Below are positions 6,625 through 10,351 of a stretch of DNA of 10,351 bases, piece after piece (position 1 is the first letter of the stretch; each line of letters opens with the position of its first letter). The notes beneath the pieces were generated by a model. It was not told where the DNA came from. It was given only the letters and a program-made list of their open reading frames with translations, and did no database searches. Source of the stretch: an uncultured Prevotella sp. (GTDB lineage Bacteria > Bacteroidota > Bacteroidia > Bacteroidales > Bacteroidaceae); the NCBI GenBank assembly GCA_937906765.1, contig CALCUV010000355.1:1-10351 (forward strand), in the 5' to 3' direction. The position numbers and the translations under genes were made by a program.

Positions 6625-7725
6625 CTACTGCGCCAAGTAAGCCCCTATGCCGCGCTGATTACGGATAATAACCCCTCCAACTAAGCGACTGCCAATATAA
6701 AGCACGGCGCTTTGCCCGGGGGTAATGGCGCTGACGGGAGTTTCCGTTCTGAGGAGCAAACGTCCGTCATCAAGGCGCTCTATACGGCAAGGCACGGGTT
6801 GGGAGTGATACCTGACGCGCACCATAAGGTCAGCGGCTGAAAAAACTTCGGTTTCATCGACGAATTGGGCATCTTCTGCGAAGAACGCTTGGGTAAGGAG
6901 TTCGGTTTCATCGCCAAGTACGATGGTGTTTTTCTCAGCATTGAGGCGCAACACGTAAGCGGGTTTTCCGAGGGCGATACCTAAACCCTTGCGTTGCCCA
7001 ACCGTGTAGAAGGGAACGCCCAAGTGTTGTCCCAATCTGCGACCTGCTCCGTCCACAAAGAAACCGCCTGCCACTTCATCAGCAAGGGCGGGCAACTGTT
7101 CGCGCAGGAAGTCGCGATAATCGGCTTCTACGAAACACACCTCCATAGATTCTGCCTGTTTAGCGCGCCATTCAAATCCGCGTTCGGCAAGAACGCGACG
7201 CACTTCCGCCTTCTCCATCGTGCCGAGGGGGAAAAGACAACGGCGAAGTGTCTCTTGCGGCACACGCCAAAGGAAATAAGATTGGTCCTTGCGCACATCG
7301 TCGCCCATCAGGAGGTAATCGTTTTCCCCATGACGAATGGTCTTGACATAATGTCCCGTAGCCATGCGGTCACACCCCAATTTATCCGCCAACTCATGGA
7401 GCAAGCGAAATTTAAAATCGCGATTGCAACGCACACATGGGTTAGGTGTGCGTCCCTGTCGGTACTCATCGAGGAAATATTGCACAATGGATGCGCGAAA
7501 CTCCTTGCGAACGTCCACAACATGGTGCTCAATGCCCAGTTCTTGTGCCAAGCGACGCGCGCTTTCGATGAAGTCGGGTTCCGTAGTGCCTTCGGCAAAC
7601 TGGCGGGGCAAATCATAGACGCGCATTGTCATGCCTACCACTTCATAACCTTGTTCCTGAAGCAACAGACATACGGCGGAACTATCCACTCCGCCTGACA
7701 TGGCCACCAATACTCGATTATTCAT
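6625..7725 (-). CDS. mnmA: tRNA-specific 2-thiouridylase
   Basis: MnmA activates U34 of the glutamate, glutamine and lysine tRNAs with ATP and inserts sulfur delivered as a persulfide, giving 2-thiouridine for accurate decoding. The protein (366 residues from the chosen start) has the PP-loop SGGVDSS (10-16) and TPNPCVRCN (93-101), whose Cys97 is one catalytic cysteine. Cys197 in SMEVCFVEADYRDF is the second; GQRKGLGIALGKPAYVL (243-259) leads into the C-terminal beta domains. I chose the ATG at 7725-7723, which gives the usual MNNRVLVAMSGG opening. A GTG four codons earlier (7737-7735) is possible but would touch the foot of the hairpin at 7739-7769. It follows the thioredoxin gene on the same strand. 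Sulfur probably comes through a cysteine desulfurase encoded elsewhere. Confidence 0.96.
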   Translation of the reverse strand: MNNRVLVAMSGGVDSSAVCLLLQEQGYEVVGMTMRVYDLPRQFAEGTTEPDFIESARRLAQELGIEHHVVDVRKEFRASIVQYFLDEYRQGRTPNPCVRCNRDFKFRLLHELADKLGCDRMATGHYVKTIRHGENDYLLMGDDVRKDQSYFLWRVPQETLRRCLFPLGTMEKAEVRRVLAERGFEWRAKQAESMEVCFVEADYRDFLREQLPALADEVAGGFFVDGAGRRLGQHLGVPFYTVGQRKGLGIALGKPAYVLRLNAEKNTIVLGDETELLTQAFFAEDAQFVDETEVFSAADLMVRVRYHSQPVPCRIERLDDGRLLLRTETPVSAITPGQSAVLYIGSRLVGGVIIRNQRGIGAYLAQ

Positions 7726-7738
7726 ATAGAGCAACACA

Positions 7739-7769
7739 GAGGGTGCGTCAAAGGTCTTGACACACCCTC
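7739..7769 (+). terminator. Terminator-like hairpin between tlpA and mnmA, T-tract on the plus strand
   Basis: The arms GAGGGTGCGTCAA (7739-7751) and TTGACACACCCTC (7757-7769) pair at 12 of 13 positions around a 5-base loop. The one exception is C/A on the plus strand but a U-G wobble in minus-strand RNA. A run of T's (7771-7777) follows on the plus strand only. Both neighbouring genes are on the minus strand, where the hairpin is preceded by A's and followed by no T-tract. It therefore looks like a terminator for antisense transcripts, or a leader structure of mnmA. Confidence 0.6.
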
Positions 7770-7781
7770 ATTTTTTTAATT

Positions 7782-8303
7782 TTACTTTGTCAAAGCAACT
7801 TCCGCTTGATTCTGAAGCACTTCGCTACCGGGATAACCGCCTGTCTTGAAGTTGTCATAAGCAGTGCTGCCGTCCTTATTCAGAATCATGTATGAGGGAA
7901 TGCCGAGCAAACCTAAGTTTCCGCAGAGTTCGCCCCACTGCTTCTTGGTCAAGCGATAGTGTTCGCCGTCAATGTTAGCAATCATGCTCTGCCACTTTTC
8001 AAGGGGAGAGGTTTCGCCTGTAAGGTAAACGAAAACAACGCCCTTCTCTTGGAGTTCGGGCTTGATTTCATCGATTAACTTCATCGCCTGACGGCAAGGG
8101 CCGCACCAAGTTGCCCAGAAGTCGATGACAACCACCTTGCCTTCGTAATTCTTAGCAAGTACAGAAAGTACATCTGTGCCTGCCACGTTCGCATCTACGG
8201 TTCTAACGACCGACGCCTTCTTTTCAGGAGTCTGTGCTACGACATTGGTGCCAAACGCTGCCATTGTGAACAGCGCAACAAAAATAAGGAGTTGTTTTCT
8301 CAT
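7782..8303 (-). CDS. Exported TlpA-like thioredoxin-fold protein
   Basis: This 173-residue protein starts with a signal peptide (MRKQ, then a hydrophobic run LLIFVALFTMAAFG, cut probably after VVAQ at 21-24). A single thioredoxin domain follows: strand VVVIDFWATW (57-66), redox motif CGPC with Cys67 and Cys70, and the cis-proline loop GIPSYMI (134-140, Pro136). In the periplasm such TlpA/ResA-type proteins reduce or shuffle disulfides of client proteins, for example in cytochrome c maturation, but the client here is unknown. A third cysteine (Cys127, in GELCGNL) lies shortly before the cis-Pro loop; it is not part of the canonical active site. It is the first gene of the minus-strand block, divergent from argF', with a probable promoter at 8331-8360. 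No lipobox cysteine is seen, so it should be soluble. Confidence 0.93.
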   Translation of the reverse strand: MRKQLLIFVALFTMAAFGTNVVAQTPEKKASVVRTVDANVAGTDVLSVLAKNYEGKVVVIDFWATWCGPCRQAMKLIDEIKPELQEKGVVFVYLTGETSPLEKWQSMIANIDGEHYRLTKKQWGELCGNLGLLGIPSYMILNKDGSTAYDNFKTGGYPGSEVLQNQAEVALTK

Positions 8304-8330
8304 AATCTTTTCGTTTTTAAGTTACAAAAG

Positions 8331-8360
8331 CAAAAATACAACATTTCAGTTAGACGCAGA
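8331..8360 (-). promoter_or_regulatory. Probable promoter of the tlpA-like gene
   Basis: On the minus strand TATTTTTG (8338-8331) matches TAnnTTTG fully. A -33 candidate TCTG (8360-8357, three of four) lies 18 bases upstream, one short of the usual 19. The predicted start is near 8324, about 20 bases before the ATG. Confidence 0.5.
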
Positions 8361-8453
8361 AGCGCAACTCTGTTATTTTTTCTTAACAGGCAAGGAGAAG
8401 CGGGAATTACGCCCTTTCCGGAGGGCATCTTTAATAGGAAAAACAAAGTTAAA

Positions 8454-8498
8454 CTTACGGCGCATTAAGTAAGACTTACGACGCCGTAAGTAAGACTT
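8454..8498. repeat. Operator-like cluster of CTTAC/GTAAG repeats
   Basis: A 12-bp unit TAAGTAAGACTT occurs at 8466-8477 and exactly again at 8487-8498, a 21-bp period close to two helical turns. The arms CTTACGGCG (8454-8462) and CGCCGTAAG (8482-8490) are a perfect 9-bp inverted repeat, and GTAAG-A-CTTAC (8469-8479) is a palindrome inside it. It lies about 70-110 bp upstream of the argF' -7 element and about 120 bp upstream of the tlpA promoter. The regulator is unknown. Confidence 0.7.
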
Positions 8499-8566
8499 CG
8501 TTTCAAGGTAATGAAATGTAGCGAAGAATTACCCCCATTTATGAGCGCTATGTTGGGGCAAAGTTG

Positions 8567-8574
8567 TATTTTTG
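8567..8574 (+). promoter_or_regulatory. Possible -7 element for argF'
   Basis: TATTTTTG matches TAnnTTTG, but no good TTTG lies 19-21 bases upstream (nearest is TATG at 8540-8543, spacing 23). If real, the promoter may need an activator, and the leader would be about 88 bases. Confidence 0.4.
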
Positions 8575-8669
8575 TGGTTTAATAGACAGGTTTATAGGTA
8601 CCAGCGGACAAGAATCTTACCAAGAAGACCTGCATACCCCCTAACCCCTTAAACAACTCAAAACATTAT

Positions 8670-9635
8670 ATGCAAACATTCCTTTACGCAAAAGACCTTG
8701 GCAACCTCTCTGACGCGCTTGCCTTGGCAAAAGTCATTAAAAACGACCGTTACGCTTTCGAAAATCTCGGTAAGCGAAAAACGGCACTCCTTGTGTTTTT
8801 CAATAACAGTCTTCGTACACGCCTTTCTACGCAGAAGGCGGCGCGCAACTTGGGTCTCGATGTCATTGTGCTTGACGTAAATCAGGGCGCTTGGAAATTG
8901 GAAACCGAGCGTGGCGTAATTATGGACGGCGATAAGAGTGAGCACCTCTTGGAAGCGATTCCCGTGATGGCTTCTTTCTGCGACATTATCGGCGTACGCA
9001 CTTTTGCGGGACTCACCAACCGTGAGGAGGACTACACAGAGCATGTGCTCAACCAGTTTATCCGTTATAGCGGCAAGCCCGTGTTCTCTATGGAAAGCGC
9101 TACGGCACACCCACTCCAGGCTCTTGCTGACCTCATCACCATTGAGGAACATAGGGAAACGAAGCGCCCAAAAGTGGTGCTCACTTGGGCACCTCATCCC
9201 AAGGCACTCCCACAGGCGGTGCCCAATAGCTTTGCGGAATGGATGCGTGCGGGAGATGTGGACCTCGTTGTGACACATCCCGAGGGCTATGAACTTGATC
9301 CGCTTTTCGTTGGGGATGCTCGTGTGGAGTATGACCAAATGAAGGCGTTTGAAGGTGCTGACTTCGTGTATGCCAAGAATTGGAGTTGCCCCGGTGTGAC
9401 TTGCCCCGAAAACTATGGTAAGATTCTTTGTCAGGATCGCTCTTGGACGGTGACGGAACGCCAAATGGCGGTGACCAATGATGCACACTTCATGCACTGC
9501 TTGCCCGTGCGCCGCAATGTCATTGTGAGTGACGACGTCATAGAATCGCCCCGCTCGCTCGTAATTCCCGAAGCGGCAAACAGAGAAATCTCTGCGACAG
9601 TCGTGTTAAAGAAGATGTTGGACGCCATCCAATAA
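8670..9635 (+). CDS. argF': N-succinylornithine carbamoyltransferase
   Basis: This enzyme transfers the carbamoyl group of carbamoyl phosphate to N-succinylornithine. It is the Bacteroidetes variant step of arginine biosynthesis, in which the acyl group is removed after rather than before carbamoylation. The 321-residue protein has the phosphate loop FFNNSLRTR (43-51), the long segment NQGAWKLETERGVIMDGD (71-88) seen in acetyl- and succinylornithine enzymes but not ordinary OTCases, HPLQ (147-150), WAPHP (173-177), and MHCLPVRRN (275-283). It resembles the B. fragilis enzyme over its whole length. Two differences stand out against my memory of that protein: Ser90 where B. fragilis has the specificity residue Pro90, and a slightly longer loop at 239-246 with two cysteines (SCPGVTCP). 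The ATG at 8670 gives the expected N-terminus. The helicase gene follows after 14 bp. Confidence 0.93.
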   Translation: MQTFLYAKDLGNLSDALALAKVIKNDRYAFENLGKRKTALLVFFNNSLRTRLSTQKAARNLGLDVIVLDVNQGAWKLETERGVIMDGDKSEHLLEAIPVMASFCDIIGVRTFAGLTNREEDYTEHVLNQFIRYSGKPVFSMESATAHPLQALADLITIEEHRETKRPKVVLTWAPHPKALPQAVPNSFAEWMRAGDVDLVVTHPEGYELDPLFVGDARVEYDQMKAFEGADFVYAKNWSCPGVTCPENYGKILCQDRSWTVTERQMAVTNDAHFMHCLPVRRNVIVSDDVIESPRSLVIPEAANREISATVVLKKMLDAIQ

Positions 9636-9649
9636 AATACCCCACCCCA

Positions 9650-10351
9650 ATGCTTCTTGAACGCATTCAGTCCCACTTTCCCCACCCCCTTACAGATTGT
9701 CAACGAAATGCTGTAAGGGGGTTGGCGCGTTTCTTTGCTGCGCAAAATGAGCAGTCTGTTTTTATCTTGCGCGGATATGCCGGAACGGGGAAAACATCAC
9801 TCGTGGGGGCACTGGTGCGGGTTATGAAGGAGATGAAGCGTCACGTAGTGCTCCTTGCTCCTACGGGACGCGCGGCTAAGGTATTCTCCCACCATGCGGG
9901 AACTCCTGCGTTTACGATTCATAAAGCGATATACCGTCAACAGACTTTTAACGGCGAAGATACGCGCTTCGGACTGGGATATAACAAGCACCAAGGCACG
10001 CTCTTCATTGTTGACGAAGCGTCTATGATTGCTACGGAGGGCAATGGGAGTAAAATGTTTGGGAGTGGCAGTCTGCTGGAAGACCTCCTGCGTTTTGTGT
10101 TTGAAGCAGATAATTGCAAAATCATTTTTGTGGGCGACACCGCCCAACTTCCTCCAGTGGGTGAGGACGAGAGTCCGGCACTCCGTGCGGAGACCATGCG
10201 TTATTATGGCATGGAGGTGTATGAGGCAGACCTCACTGAGGTGGTGCGTCAAGACGCAAAGTCGGGGGTGCTACACAATGCCACACAACTTCGCGAACTG
10301 ATTGCGAACGAGGTCTTCTGCCTGCCTGAAATTACGGGTTCTCGCTCTGGG
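9650..10351 (+). CDS. RecD-like superfamily 1 DNA helicase, N-terminal part (runs off the window)
   Basis: The frame opens at the ATG 9650-9652 and stays open to the end, giving 234 residues. Motifs in order: Walker A GYAGTGKT (42-49), motif Ia LLAPTGRAAKV (68-78), IHKAI (90-94), Walker B LFIVDEASM (118-126), motif III VGDTAQLPPVG (161-171) and LTEVVRQ (195-201). These mark a RecD/RecD2-type SF1B ATPase that unwinds DNA with 5'-3' polarity. The Bacteroidetes stand-alone form is often named ATP-dependent RecD-like helicase or AAA family ATPase, and its precise repair role is unclear. There is no long N-terminal domain as in RecD2, so this is the short version, presumably with the UvrD-like C-terminal half beyond the window. 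No Shine-Dalgarno is seen; a perfect inverted repeat (9684-9722) lies in its first codons. It may be cotranscribed with argF'. Confidence 0.92.
   Translation, partial: MLLERIQSHFPHPLTDCQRNAVRGLARFFAAQNEQSVFILRGYAGTGKTSLVGALVRVMKEMKRHVVLLAPTGRAAKVFSHHAGTPAFTIHKAIYRQQTFNGEDTRFGLGYNKHQGTLFIVDEASMIATEGNGSKMFGSGSLLEDLLRFVFEADNCKIIFVGDTAQLPPVGEDESPALRAETMRYYGMEVYEADLTEVVRQDAKSGVLHNATQLRELIANEVFCLPEITGSRSG
9684..9722 (+). repeat. Perfect 12-bp inverted repeat inside the helicase reading frame
   Basis: ACCCCCTTACAG (9684-9695) and CTGTAAGGGGGT (9711-9722) are perfect reverse complements separated by 15 bases. The repeat covers roughly codons 12-25 of the helicase gene. In RNA it would form a strong hairpin just inside the start region. 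A weak T-rich run (GTTTCTTTG) follows a few bases later. Confidence 0.9.

Larger units (their letters stand above)
8304..8669. other. Divergent regulatory spacer between tlpA-like gene and argF'
   Basis: This 366-bp region has no credible gene. From left to right it holds the probable tlpA promoter (8331-8360) and a small inverted repeat GCCCT/AGGGC (8411-8426). After these come the CTTAC/GTAAG motif cluster (8454-8498) and a -7-like element for argF' (8567-8574) with a leader of nearly 90 bases. The leader end is pyrimidine-rich (CCCCCTAACCCC around 8638) and lacks a Shine-Dalgarno site before the ATG. Confidence 0.6.

Noticed and set aside
6994..7698. Plus-strand open frame of 234 codons opposite mnmA
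   Set aside because: It mirrors mnmA codons, shows no domain, and MnmA itself has every catalytic motif intact on the other strand.
8411..8426. Inverted repeat GCCCT/AGGGC as a terminator
   Set aside because: The stem is only 5 bp, no T-tract follows, and no gene ends nearby because the flanking genes diverge.
8176..8472. Plus-strand open frame of 98 codons running from tlpA antisense into the spacer
   Set aside because: Its first part is antisense to the signal peptide of the thioredoxin gene and its end is low-complexity basic sequence; no promoter fits.
8658..9497. Long minus-strand open frame of 279 codons opposite argF'
   Set aside because: It is the antisense shadow of argF', has no recognisable domain and a His/Cys/Arg-rich composition typical of reverse-frame translations.

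Overview
The window looks like chromosomal DNA of a Bacteroidales bacterium, most likely Prevotellaceae or a close relative. Three things support this. The promoters fit the Bacteroidetes pattern (TTTG near -33, TAnnTTTG near -7) and Shine-Dalgarno sites are weak. A carbamoyltransferase is very close to the N-succinylornithine type of Bacteroides. An adjacent acyltransferase pair resembles the glycine-lipid genes glsA and glsB. I see no transposase, integrase, phage gene, CRISPR array, rRNA or tRNA. The species is not determined.

Layout. (1) Positions 1-65 hold the 5' end of a minus-strand gene with a clear promoter (87-117). (2) An AT-rich spacer leads to a plus-strand gene (558-1460) for a probable outer-membrane beta-barrel, with its own promoter (471-501). 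A bidirectional terminator (1497-1534) separates it from the next, convergent genes. (3) The minus-strand pair glsA (3407-2580) and glsB (2558-1572) probably makes N-acyl-3-acyloxy-acyl glycine lipids. (4) A 285-bp spacer carries the glsA promoter and, on the other side, the terminator (3603-3655) of a long minus-strand block. (5) That block, 8303 down to 3693, runs tlpA-like thioredoxin, mnmA, YqiA-like esterase, xseA, xseB, trmB. It joins two tRNA-modification enzymes (s2U34 and m7G46), both subunits of exonuclease VII, a small serine hydrolase and an exported thioredoxin. (6) A 366-bp divergent spacer holds a cluster of repeated and inverted motifs. (7) On the plus strand follow argF' (arginine biosynthesis, succinylated pathway) and, 14 bp later, a RecD-like helicase gene that runs off the window end.

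Most of this is conserved housekeeping content, and I do not find a convincing undescribed multi-gene system. The points most worth a second look are small: a Ser at the specificity-determining position 90 of the carbamoyltransferase; a perfect 12-bp inverted repeat just inside the helicase reading frame; an 8-bp tandem repeat abutting the xseB start codon; a 21-bp-period operator-like array before argF'; and a terminator-like hairpin pointing the wrong way between tlpA and mnmA.
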